Origin: Burkholderia catarinensis
GTDB taxonomy: Bacteria > Pseudomonadota > Gammaproteobacteria > Burkholderiales > Burkholderiaceae
Assembly: GCF_001883705.2 (NCBI RefSeq)
Contig: NZ_MDEQ02000001.1
Location: forward strand, 62,001-126,000
Length of the DNA stretch: 64,000 nucleotides
Reading direction: 5' to 3'
Part shown: positions 17,376-25,366 of the stretch, piece after piece
How the letters are laid out: every line of letters starts with the position of its first letter
Position numbering within the stretch: position 1 is the first letter of the stretch
The notes under the pieces: generated by a model
Databases searched by the model: none
Told to the model about the DNA's origin: nothing
The model's input: the letters and a program-made list of their open reading frames with translations, nothing else
Translations under genes and position numbers: made by a program

Positions 17376-17921
17376 ATGGAGCAAACGATCGTAATCGTGC
17401 CGGGTATCGGCGATTCGGGAGCGGATCATTGGCAGAGCCACTGGGAGGCTGCGCTTCCCGGCGCCACGCGCATTACGCCGGCTTCGTGGGATACGCCCGA
17501 CTTGCTCGACTGGGTTGCGGCGCTGGATGAAGTCGTCGCGCAAGCCGCGGTGCCTCCGGTGGTGATCTGTCATTCGCTGGGTTGCCTGCTGTTCGCTCAC
17601 TGGCATGCTGCGTCGACGCGCGTCGTGCGCGGCGCATTTCTCGTTGCGGTGCCCGATCCGGGCGGCCCGCGTTTTCCGGTCGCCGCAAAGGCGTTCGCGA
17701 ATGTGCCGGGCGGCGATTTCGGTGATTTGCCGGTGCTTGCGATCGCCAGTTCGGATGACGGGTATGACCCGTCGGGGCAGGGAATTGCATGGGCGAGCGC
17801 GCGTGGCGCGACGCCACTACGGCTCGGCGCGCGCGGGCATCTGAATGCGGAGGCCGGGTTGGCGGGATGGAGCGAGGGGCGCGCGTTGCTCACGGCTTTT
17901 ACCGCCGGACTGGGCGGTTAG
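17376..17921 (+). CDS. RBBP9/YdeN-type alpha/beta hydrolase
   Basis: A 181-residue serine hydrolase starting at the ATG behind CAGGAGG. The family signature IVPGIGDSGADHWQSHWE opens the protein. The nucleophile is in CHSLGC (near 69), Asp in SSDDGY and His in GARGHLN near 149. Enzymes of this family hydrolyse small esters or amides; the true substrate is rarely known. It is divergent from the Lrp-type regulator. Confidence 0.9.
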   Translation: MEQTIVIVPGIGDSGADHWQSHWEAALPGATRITPASWDTPDLLDWVAALDEVVAQAAVPPVVICHSLGCLLFAHWHAASTRVVRGAFLVAVPDPGGPRFPVAAKAFANVPGGDFGDLPVLAIASSDDGYDPSGQGIAWASARGATPLRLGARGHLNAEAGLAGWSEGRALLTAFTAGLGG

Positions 17922-18158
17922 CGTAGGCGAGCAGCTGCCGTTTTTCGGGGGGGTACCGCGGTCACCGCCGTTGCGTGAAGGAACGGGAAGGGGGCGGCAG
18001 CCGTCGGGTTCCTGTCGCCTGAGCACGCCGGCCTGTCATGGCTCAAGTATGATCGGTCGACGGTTTCGGCAGCCTCGACAGTCGAGGTTGACGCATGCCG
18101 GCGATCGATTCCGCCTCGACGACGCGTCCTGGCTTTAAACAACGACGGAGACACCCCG

Positions 18159-19415
18159 ATGCGCGCAGCGCCGCAACCGGAACCGGAACCTGCCGCCCCG
18201 TCGCGGCCGGACGCCGGCGCAACCGAACCCGATCGCATGGCCGCGTGGCGGCTCGCGATCTGCCTGTCGCTTGGCAGCGCGATCGCGCTGGGCCTCGCGC
18301 GCTTTTCGTATGCGCTGCTGCTGCCGCCAATGAAGGCCGATCTCGGCTGGACGTTCGCGCAGGCCGGCGCGCTGAACACGGCGAACGCGGCCGGCTACCT
18401 GATCGGCGCGCTCGCGTTTCCGTTCCTGTCGCGACGCTGGCATACGGGCACGTTGCTGGCGGCCGGCTGCGCGCTGACCGCGGTGCTGATGGCCGCGTGC
18501 GGGCTCACGTCCGGCATGCACGCGCTGCTCGTCCAGCGGCTCGCGACGGGCGTCGGCAGCGCACTGATCTTCATCAGCGGCGGCGTGCTGGCCGCACGGC
18601 TCGCGTCGGCGTCGCCGCGCGATGCGGGGCTGCTGCTCGGGCTCTATTACGGCGGCACGGGGTGGGGCATCGTCGCGTCGTCGCTGCTCGTGCCGACCAC
18701 GCTCGCGCAGGGCCCGCACGGCTGGCAACCCGCGTGGTTCGCGCTTGCGCTCGCGTGCGTGCTGTTCTCGGCGGTGGCCGTGTCGGCCGCGCATCGTATC
18801 GAGCGCGCGCATGCGGCGCCGGCCGGACCGCGCGACGGCGCGGCATCGGCCGCTACCGCGAGCCCGGCCCGCTTCGCGCTCGCGCTGGCCGGTTACGGCC
18901 TGTTCGGCGTCGGCTATATCGGCTACATGACGTTCATCGTCGCGCTGCTGCGCGGCGCGAGGATGAGCGGCACGGTGGTCGCCGCGTTCTACGTGATGCT
19001 CGGCGTCGCGACCGTCGTGTCGGCGCGGCTGTGGTCGGGGCTGCTCGACCGGATGCGCGGCGGCCAGGCGCTCGCCGTGCTCAACGCGCTGCTCGGTATC
19101 GCGACGCTGATGCCCGCGATGTTCGTGCATCCGGCCGCCGCGTTCGCGTCGGGCGTGCTGTTCGGCGCGACGTTCCTGTCGGCGGTCGCGTCGACCACCG
19201 CCTTCGTGCGGCACAATTTGCCGCCCGACGGCTGGGCGAAGGGGATCAGCGCGTTCACGACGGTCTTCGCATTCGGGCAGATCGCCGGGCCGGTCGCGAT
19301 CGGCTGGGTGTCGGACAGTTCAGGGCTCGCGCGCGGGCTCGTGTATTCGGCGCTGACGCTGTTCGCGGGCGCCGCATTGGCGGCCGGGCAGCGCGCGCTG
19401 CGAGCCGCCGTGTAG
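18159..19415 (+). CDS. YbfB/YjiJ-type MFS transporter
   Basis: A 418-residue, roughly twelve-helix transporter with a proline-rich hydrophilic N-terminus (1-25). LGLARFSYALLLPPMKADLG and NTANAAGYLIGAL mark the YbfB/YjiJ subgroup. A hydrophilic linker (about 210-240) separates the halves. It is convergent with the flavin reductase gene at the edge of the auxin-catabolism cluster, 11 bp apart, so it may be part of that cluster or simply adjacent. Confidence 0.88.
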   Translation: MRAAPQPEPEPAAPSRPDAGATEPDRMAAWRLAICLSLGSAIALGLARFSYALLLPPMKADLGWTFAQAGALNTANAAGYLIGALAFPFLSRRWHTGTLLAAGCALTAVLMAACGLTSGMHALLVQRLATGVGSALIFISGGVLAARLASASPRDAGLLLGLYYGGTGWGIVASSLLVPTTLAQGPHGWQPAWFALALACVLFSAVAVSAAHRIERAHAAPAGPRDGAASAATASPARFALALAGYGLFGVGYIGYMTFIVALLRGARMSGTVVAAFYVMLGVATVVSARLWSGLLDRMRGGQALAVLNALLGIATLMPAMFVHPAAAFASGVLFGATFLSAVASTTAFVRHNLPPDGWAKGISAFTTVFAFGQIAGPVAIGWVSDSSGLARGLVYSALTLFAGAALAAGQRALRAAV

Positions 19416-19426
19416 TCGGGCGAAGG

Positions 19427-19972
19427 TCACCGCAAGCATGCCGTGCGCGACACGCGATGAAACGCGCGGCTGAAATAGATCAGGCTGTCGCCGTCGTCGC
19501 GCACGCGGATCGACGTCGCCTCGATGAACATCACCGAATGCGAGCCGACTTCCTTCATCTCGGCGATCGTGCCCTGCAGGCTCGCGAGCGCGTCGCGCAG
19601 CACGGGCACGTCCTGCTCGCCGCGATCCCACACGGGCAGGTCGAAGCGCCGCTCCATCGGCAGGTCGGTGAGCCCCGCGAAATGCCGCGCGAGCAGTTCG
19701 TGCTCGGCCGGCAGCACGTTGATGCAGACGTGGCGGTTGCGCTCGAACGTCGCATGCATCGCGCTCGACCGGTTCAGGCAAACGAGCAGTGTCGGCGGCG
19801 CGTCGGTGACGGAGCAGACGGCGCTCGCGGTGATTCCGCAGCGGCCGTGCGGCCCGGCGGTGGTGATCACGTTGACGGCCGCGCCGAGGTGGGCCATCGC
19901 TTGCCGGAAGGCCTTCTGCGCGTCGGTCGGTTCGACGCGCGCCGGTCGCTGGATATCGGTCGTGGAAGACAT
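19427..19972 (-). CDS. iacG: Flavin reductase of the IAA monooxygenase (IacG-like, HpaC family)
   Basis: A 181-residue flavin reductase-domain protein starting behind AGGAG. It shows FRQAMAHLGAAVNVITTAGP, GITASAVCSVTDAPPTLLVC and CINVLPAEHELLARHFAG, the pattern of HpaC-type NADH:flavin oxidoreductases. They supply reduced flavin to a separate monooxygenase, here the IacA-like gene at 23954-25147. Assignment to iacG rests on the family and the surrounding full iac gene set. It is divergent from the response regulator. Confidence 0.85.
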   Translation of the reverse strand: MSSTTDIQRPARVEPTDAQKAFRQAMAHLGAAVNVITTAGPHGRCGITASAVCSVTDAPPTLLVCLNRSSAMHATFERNRHVCINVLPAEHELLARHFAGLTDLPMERRFDLPVWDRGEQDVPVLRDALASLQGTIAEMKEVGSHSVMFIEATSIRVRDDGDSLIYFSRAFHRVSRTACLR

Positions 19973-20331
19973 GGGCGCTCCTGGGTGAACGAAGGCGGCG
20001 ATCGTGCAGCGCTGCCGGTGCGGCGCGGGATCGTCGACGATGACCCAAGCGTACGTCGCGAAAATGCGGCCGACCATTCGCACGATTGGCGATGGAGATG
20101 GCGTTCTCGCCAACGCGTCTAAAGGTTCTACCTAGATGCGCGGCGCACCGCGCGAAAAAACCCGGGATTGCGCGTTCGAGTGGTACATGAAGGGGTTTCC
20201 AGCGGGTTTTCGGCTCGTTATGATGTGCCGCACACCCCCAGCGAACGACGCTCGCGACGAGCCGGCAACCGGCCCCGTGCGCGGCGCGTGCGATACCGAT
20301 ACCGATACCGATATTCAGCGAGACACCCGCG
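19973..20331. promoter_or_regulatory. Divergent promoter region with a palindrome and a hexamer repeat
   Basis: A 359-bp spacer between the iacG-like gene and the response regulator. AGGTTCTACCT (20123-20133) sits inside a longer dyad, TCTA..TAGA, at 20118-20136. At 20291-20313 the hexamer CGATAC is repeated three and five-sixths times, ending 18 bp before the regulator ATG. The dyad could be an operator. The hexamer run is a possible slippage site. Confidence 0.5.
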
Positions 20332-20964
20332 ATGACGTCACCCGCACCGATCGTATACATCGTCGACGACGACAGCGGCATGCGCACGTCGCTCGCATGG
20401 TTGCTCGAATCGGTCGGCATCGCGTCCGAAGGATTCGCGAACGCCGCCGATTTTCTCGCGCGCTTCGACGTGAACCTGCCCGCGTGCCTGGTGCTCGACG
20501 TGCGGATGCCGGAGAAGAGCGGCTTCGACGTGCAGGCGGAACTGAATGCGCGCGGCGCGACGCTGCCGGTGATCTTCGTCAGCGGGCACGGCGACATCCC
20601 GATGTCGGTGCGCGCGCTGCAGAACGGCGCGATCGATTTCGTCGAGAAGCCGTACAACTCGCAGCAGATGCTCGAACGCGTGCAGCGCGCGCTGCGGCTC
20701 GCGCAGCAGCGGCATGCGGTAAGCCAGCGCCACCGCGAGCTGCGCCGGCGGCTCGATGCGCTGACCGCGCGCGAGAAGGAAGTGCTGCGCGGCGTGGTGG
20801 ACGGCAAGGGCAGCAAGCAGATCGCGTCGGACCTGTCGATCAGCGTGAAGACCGTCGACGTGCATCGCGCGAGCATCAAGGAAAAACTCGGCGCGACGTC
20901 GATCGCCGCGCTCGTGCGCGACGTGATGGTCGTATGGGGCGACGACGGGGAAGCGTCGCGCTAG
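20332..20964 (+). CDS. FixJ-type response regulator of the auxin-catabolism cluster
   Basis: A 210-residue regulator with a receiver domain (1-120), phospho-acceptor Asp56 (LVLDVRMPEKSG) and Lys in VEKPYN. A LuxR-type HTH follows (about 138-200, LTAREKEVLRGVVDG, SVKTVDVHRASIKEKL). No kinase is adjacent, but the PAS kinase at 25367-26845 is of the matching FixL type, and the two flank the SDR-to-monooxygenase operon. In Paraburkholderia phytofirmans iac genes are controlled by such a pair (from memory), so this is likely the equivalent regulator. Confidence 0.88.
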   Translation: MTSPAPIVYIVDDDSGMRTSLAWLLESVGIASEGFANAADFLARFDVNLPACLVLDVRMPEKSGFDVQAELNARGATLPVIFVSGHGDIPMSVRALQNGAIDFVEKPYNSQQMLERVQRALRLAQQRHAVSQRHRELRRRLDALTAREKEVLRGVVDGKGSKQIASDLSISVKTVDVHRASIKEKLGATSIAALVRDVMVVWGDDGEASR

Positions 20965-20976
20965 AGCCCGGCGCGT

Positions 20977-21720
20977 TCAGCGCATGTACAGCCCGCCGTT
21001 GATGTCCCAGCATGCGCCGTTCGCGAAATGCGCGTCGCCCGATGCGAGCAGCACGGCCGCGTCCGCGACGAAACCGGCCGAGCCGAGCTTGCCGCCCGGC
21101 AGGCTCGCGAGCACCTGACGCAGCTTTTCCGGCGCGACGCTTTCATGCACGATCGGCAAATCGAGCGGCCCCGGCGAGATCGCGTTGACGGTCACGCCTT
21201 GCGCCGCGAGATCGCGCGCGAACACCTTGGTCAGCGTCAACGTGCCGCCTTTCGCGGCCGCGTAGTGCGCGCCCGTCGCCGAGCCGCCGTTCTGCCCGGC
21301 GAGCGATGCGATGTTGACGATGCGGCCCGCGCCGCGCGCCGCGAAGTACTGGCCGAACACCTGGCAGCCGAACAGCACGCTGCGCAGGTTCACGTCGATC
21401 ACCCGGTCGAACTGCTCGGCCGTGATCTCCATCGCGGGCACGACCTTCGACGCGCCCGCGTTGTTGACGAGCACGTCGATCGTGCCCCAGCGTTCGACGA
21501 GCGCATCGCGCGCGGCTTCGAAATCGCGTTTCGACGTGACGTCGAGCGGCAGCGCGATCGCGCGTGCGCCGCTCGGGTCGAGTTCGCGCGCATGCGCGTG
21601 AATGGCGTCGACGGCGATATCGGCCAGCGCGACGCGGTAGCCGGCCGCATGAAAACGCGCGGCGATGACGGCGCCGAGCCCGCGTGCGGCGCCGGTAACG
21701 AGGACGACTCGATCTGACAT
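20977..21720 (-). CDS. iacE: Short-chain dehydrogenase of auxin catabolism (IacE-like)
   Basis: A 247-residue classical SDR: NAD(P) motif TGAARGLG, NNAG, catalytic Ser in NIASLAG and Tyr-x3-Lys in HYAAAK. An upstream in-frame ATG at 21783 overlaps the amidase stop by 4 bp, but the ATG at 21720 leads straight into the conserved fold and is preferred. In the iac pathway IacE acts after IacA on hydroxylated indole-3-acetate, toward dioxindole-3-acetate. It is the last gene of the operon running from the monooxygenase. Confidence 0.85.
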   Translation of the reverse strand: MSDRVVLVTGAARGLGAVIAARFHAAGYRVALADIAVDAIHAHARELDPSGARAIALPLDVTSKRDFEAARDALVERWGTIDVLVNNAGASKVVPAMEITAEQFDRVIDVNLRSVLFGCQVFGQYFAARGAGRIVNIASLAGQNGGSATGAHYAAAKGGTLTLTKVFARDLAAQGVTVNAISPGPLDLPIVHESVAPEKLRQVLASLPGGKLGSAGFVADAAVLLASGDAHFANGACWDINGGLYMR

Positions 21721-21779
21721 GGTGCGTGATTCCGTGGTTCGCGAGCACGCGCGTGGTGAAGCGGCGCCCGCATCGTGGT

Positions 21780-22904
21780 TCATGCGGCGAGCGCCGCTTC
21801 GAAGTGTGCCGCGATCGCGCAGACCTGTTCGTCCGCACCCTTGCGCCCGACGATCTGCAAGCCGGCCTTCAGCGGCGAACCGGCCAGCGGCAGCGGCAGG
21901 CTGAGCGCCGGATGGCCGCTCAGGTTGAACGGCCGGATCAGCGACGACATCGCGATCACCGATACGCCGTTGCGTGCCTGCTCCAGCGTGATCGGCAGCG
22001 CGGGCAGCGTCGGCAGCACGAGCACGTCCGCCTGTTCGAGCGCGGCGTCGACCTGCGCGGTGAAGCGCGCGCGGGCGGCTTCGGCTTCGGCGAGTGCGGC
22101 CGGCGTCGTCGTCGCGGCCGTGCGCAATCGCGCATCGAGATCGGCGCCGAGCCGGCCGGTCGCGACCAGATGACCGAACGCGCGCGACGTTTCAGCGTTG
22201 ATCACGGCGAGCCCTGCGGCGAACGCGGCCGGCATCTCGTCGAGCACGACCGCGTGCGAGCGCAGGCCCGACGCGCGTACGGCCGCATCGAGCGCGACGG
22301 CGATCGCCGGATCGGCGTCGACGGTGAGTTGCGCGACCGTGCAGCTTGCCGCAGAGGCCGCCGCTTGCGCGCGATCGAAGCCCGGCGCGATCGCGGCCAT
22401 TACTGCGACCAGCGTACGGATATCGCGCGCGAACGGCCCGACGCAATCGAGCGTGGTGTCGACGGGCGCGACGCCGCGCCGCGATACGCGGCCGAACGTC
22501 GGCTTCAGCCCGGCCACGCCGCAGCACGCGGCCGGCCCGCGAATCGAGCCGCCGGTATCGGTGCCGAGTGCCGCGTCGACGGAGCCGAGCCCGACGAGCG
22601 ACGCGGAGCCGCTCGACGAGCCGCCCGGAATGCGCGTGGCGTCCTGCGGATTGACGGGCGTGCCCGTGTAGTCGTTGATGCCGGTCATGCCGAACGCGAG
22701 TTCGTGCATGTTCGCCTTGCCGGCGATCTGCCAGCCCGCGTCGAGCAGCAGGCGGACCACGTCCGCATGTTGTGCGGCCGGCGGCGCATCGGCAAGCGCG
22801 CGGCTCGCCGCGCGGGTCGGATGCCCCGCGATGTCGATCGTGTCCTTGATCGCGATCGTGGGGCCGGGGCCGCCGAGCGTGAAGGTGTCGATGAAGCCTG
22901 TCAT
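21780..22904 (-). CDS. iacH: Amidase-signature family enzyme (IacH-like)
   Basis: A 374-residue amidase-signature protein. The triad is visible as Lys20 (AIKDTID), Ser in GGSSSGSA (about 96-97) and nucleophile Ser120 in DTGGSIRGPA. It is shorter than the usual 450-500 residues, mainly at the N-terminus. IacH is an amidase in known indole-3-acetate clusters, with a step not firmly assigned. The position between the SDR and the small iacI-like gene matches such clusters. Confidence 0.83.
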   Translation of the reverse strand: MTGFIDTFTLGGPGPTIAIKDTIDIAGHPTRAASRALADAPPAAQHADVVRLLLDAGWQIAGKANMHELAFGMTGINDYTGTPVNPQDATRIPGGSSSGSASLVGLGSVDAALGTDTGGSIRGPAACCGVAGLKPTFGRVSRRGVAPVDTTLDCVGPFARDIRTLVAVMAAIAPGFDRAQAAASAASCTVAQLTVDADPAIAVALDAAVRASGLRSHAVVLDEMPAAFAAGLAVINAETSRAFGHLVATGRLGADLDARLRTAATTTPAALAEAEAARARFTAQVDAALEQADVLVLPTLPALPITLEQARNGVSVIAMSSLIRPFNLSGHPALSLPLPLAGSPLKAGLQIVGRKGADEQVCAIAAHFEAALAA

Positions 22905-22935
22905 GGTCGGTATCGTGCGAAAGCGGTGGAGGGCA

Positions 22936-23457
22936 TCAGGACCGTTGTGCGGCGTCGAGCGGCCACGGGCCGTCGAGCACGCGCTCGGTGCGGAAATGGC
23001 GGATCAGCCAGGCCGGGCCGTCGCTGGCCGGCGCGAAATCGACGGTCAGCCGCGCGGCGATCAGCTCGGCCGAGCCGTCCGCGTAGCGCGACGCCTGCAG
23101 CATGATCCAGCGGCCGCGCGCGCTCGCGTGGCCGGCGCCGATCTCGATCGACTCCGACGTCAGGAAATGCAGGTTCGCCGAGAAATGCGGATCGGGCGGC
23201 AGATAGCGGCCCAGCATCGCGACGATCGCGGCCGTGCCTTCGAGGCGGCCGAACTTGCGCGCATACTGCGGGCCGATGCCTTCCCACACGGCGTCGGCCG
23301 TGAACAGCTCGGCGAGCGACGAGCCGTCGCCGGCATCCTCGGGCACGTCGCACAGCGCCATGTAGCGCGTGATCGTCGCGCGCACCGCGCGCTCGGCGTC
23401 GAGCGTCGCCACGCGCTGCGCGAGCGCGGCGATCGGATCCGGTGACAGGTCGGACAT
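22936..23457 (-). CDS. iacI: SnoaL/NTF2-like protein (IacI-like)
   Basis: A 173-residue protein with an NTF2-like cone fold: helix AERAVRATITRYMALCD, LAELFTADAVWEGIGPQYAR, then strand-rich FSANLHFLTSESIEIG and ASARGRWIMLQASRY. Related folds include SnoaL cyclases and the small subunits of ring-hydroxylating dioxygenases. The call as iacI rests on size, fold and the location 8 bp after the iacB-like gene. Its biochemical role is unproven. Confidence 0.75.
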   Translation of the reverse strand: MSDLSPDPIAALAQRVATLDAERAVRATITRYMALCDVPEDAGDGSSLAELFTADAVWEGIGPQYARKFGRLEGTAAIVAMLGRYLPPDPHFSANLHFLTSESIEIGAGHASARGRWIMLQASRYADGSAELIAARLTVDFAPASDGPAWLIRHFRTERVLDGPWPLDAAQRS

Positions 23458-23465
23458 CGCGCGCC

Positions 23466-23843
23466 TCACGACGCGGGCTTCGCGGCCGGCGGCACGGTCA
23501 GCGCGCGGCCGACCCGCGCTTCGATCTTGCCGTAACGCCACAGGTTGTATTCGCCGACGGGCGTCGTGCGATACAGGTTGCACACGGCGACCGTCGTGTC
23601 GAAATCGGCGACGTCGGCCATGATGTAGAAGGTCCACGGCGCGCCGTCGGCCTGGCCGACCACGAGGCGGTCGTCGTCCATCACGCCGAGCACGCGTACG
23701 CCGGGCATCGCTTCGACGGCGGCGAGCATCGCGCCGTACGCCTGCCACACTTCGCCGATCTTCTCGCGCGGCAGGTCGAAGAAGTTTTGCGACACGCCGC
23801 AGCAGAACAGGACGCGCAGCGGCAGCGGATTCGAATCGGACAT
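23466..23843 (-). CDS. iacB: Small conserved protein (IacB-like)
   Basis: A 125-residue soluble protein. Alternating strand and helix segments (RVLFCCGVSQNFFDLPREKI, GVRVLGVMDDDRLVVGQADG, WTFYIMADVADFDTTVAVCN) suggest a dimeric alpha-beta barrel like EthD or YCII proteins (inference). It lies directly downstream of the monooxygenase and upstream of iacI, the expected place for iacB. No catalytic residue can be named. Confidence 0.75.
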   Translation of the reverse strand: MSDSNPLPLRVLFCCGVSQNFFDLPREKIGEVWQAYGAMLAAVEAMPGVRVLGVMDDDRLVVGQADGAPWTFYIMADVADFDTTVAVCNLYRTTPVGEYNLWRYGKIEARVGRALTVPPAAKPAS

Positions 23844-23953
23844 GTTAGGTTCTCCAGAGGAATCGGTTGAGTCGAGCGCATGAGCCGGCCGGCGACGACG
23901 CTTCGGCATCGGCTCCATGCAGGGTCAAACAAGCAGCGCCGATCGCGCGCAGG

Positions 23954-25147
23954 TTACAGATAGCCGGGAAACGGCGTGACGCCGGTGAACACCGCACCGG
24001 CGCCGTCGAAGTTGCCTTCGGCGAGAAACGCGTGCTGCGTGACGACCATCGCATCGCGCAGCAGCCGCTGCAGCGGATGCGACCGGTAGATCGCCGCCGT
24101 GCCGCCGAGGCGATACGCGCGTTCGACGACGCTCGCGCCTTCGCGTGCGATCTGCGTGGCCGCGAGCCGCAGCAGGCTGACCTGGTCGGGCGTCACCGGG
24201 TTGCCCGCGAGGATCGATTGCCACACGGTGTCGGTCGCATCGTAGAAGAACGCGCGCGCCGAGCGCAGTTGCGCCTCGGCCTTCGCGAGCTCGATGCGGA
24301 AATATGCGCGATCGGCGAGACGCGGCGCACCGGTCGTCGTCTGGCGGCCGCCCGACATCCGGTTCGCGACGTCGAGCGCCGCGCGCGCAAGGCCGAGGTT
24401 GACGACGGCCAGCACCTGCGCCGCATACGCGACGGTCGGATAGCGGTACAGCGGCTCGTCGACGGTCGGCTCGCCGCCGCGCACGAAGGTCCATGCTTCG
24501 GGCACGAAGCGGTCGTCGACGCGCAGGTCGTGGCTGCCGGTGCCCTGCATGCCGACCACGCTCCAGTTCTCGACGATCTCGACGTCGGCCGCGCGGAACA
24601 CGGCCGTGCGCGGCTTGTTCGGCGCGGCGTCCTGCGCGCCCGGCACGGCGATGCCGACGCCGAGCCAGTCGGCGCCCTTGCAGCCGCTCGCGAACTTCCA
24701 CGTGCCGTTCACGCGCCAGCCGCCCGGCGCGGGCTGCGCCGGCTGCACCGGGAACAGGCCGCCCGCGAACACCTGGTCGGGGCCGCCTGCATACAGCTCG
24801 GCCTGCGTAGCGAGCGGCAGCGCGGCGAGATAGACGTTCGCGGAGCCGAAGCTTGCGACCCACGCGGCCGAGCCGTCGGCGGTCGCGATGCGTTCGATCA
24901 TGTCGAGGAACGCGGTGGGCGCGAGCGCATCGCCGCCGAAGCGGCGCGGCGTGCCCGCGCGATAGATGCCGGCCTGCTTGAACAGCGCGATCACGTCGCG
25001 CGGCACGTGCGACAGGCGGTCGAATTCTTCGCGGCGCGCGGCGACGGTCTCGATCACGGCGTCGAGCGGCGACAGCCGGGCGGCCGGTTCGCCGGCCGCG
25101 TGGGGTGCGCTCGGCGCGGTGTCGAGGGCGAGGGCGGCGTTGGGCAT
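23954..25147 (-). CDS. iacA: Flavin-dependent indole-3-acetate monooxygenase (IacA-like, acyl-CoA dehydrogenase fold)
   Basis: A 397-residue member of the acyl-CoA-dehydrogenase-like group D flavin monooxygenases (HsaA/DszC relatives). The N-terminal helical part (about 25-140), the middle strand part with WRVNGTWKFASGCKGADWLG, and the C-terminal four-helix bundle (about 250-390) are all intact. IacA hydroxylates the indole ring of indole-3-acetate using reduced flavin from IacG. The start is set by CAGGAGA. It leads the operon iacA-iacB-iacI-iacH-iacE, with a palindrome at 25225-25242 upstream. Confidence 0.87.
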   Translation of the reverse strand: MPNAALALDTAPSAPHAAGEPAARLSPLDAVIETVAARREEFDRLSHVPRDVIALFKQAGIYRAGTPRRFGGDALAPTAFLDMIERIATADGSAAWVASFGSANVYLAALPLATQAELYAGGPDQVFAGGLFPVQPAQPAPGGWRVNGTWKFASGCKGADWLGVGIAVPGAQDAAPNKPRTAVFRAADVEIVENWSVVGMQGTGSHDLRVDDRFVPEAWTFVRGGEPTVDEPLYRYPTVAYAAQVLAVVNLGLARAALDVANRMSGGRQTTTGAPRLADRAYFRIELAKAEAQLRSARAFFYDATDTVWQSILAGNPVTPDQVSLLRLAATQIAREGASVVERAYRLGGTAAIYRSHPLQRLLRDAMVVTQHAFLAEGNFDGAGAVFTGVTPFPGYL

Positions 25148-25224
25148 GGCTGTCTCCTGGGGCGGATTGGGGTTCGAGTGCGGGGTGTGCAAGACGATGC
25201 AATCAGTCTAGAAACGCCGAAAAC

Positions 25225-25242
25225 ACGCAGCAATTGGTGCGT
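25225..25242. promoter_or_regulatory. 18-bp imperfect palindrome between iacA and the sensor kinase
   Basis: ACGCAGCAATTGGTGCGT pairs with itself except for one base pair. It lies 78 bp upstream of the iacA-like start and 125 bp upstream of the divergent kinase start. It is a plausible binding site for the FixJ-type regulator (inference). Confidence 0.5.
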
Positions 25243-25366
25243 AGGGCCGCGCGACTGGTGATGTTCCGTGCCGGCCTAAAGAAATCTTCAGATGCGATCG
25301 GCGCGCGCCGGTGCTATGTTGGGTTTCCGGCCGCGCGACGCCGCGCGCCCTCATCCGAAGCCGATC

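Noticed and set aside
18095..20122. 675-codon plus-strand frame across the MFS and flavin reductase genes
   Set aside because: It spans two oppositely oriented real genes and has no recognisable domain.
19427..25147. Indole-to-anthranilate (iif-type) pathway
   Set aside because: The monooxygenase, reductase and SDR would also fit, but the amidase, IacB/IacI-like proteins and linked IacCDF-type dioxygenase match the indole-3-acetate set more completely.
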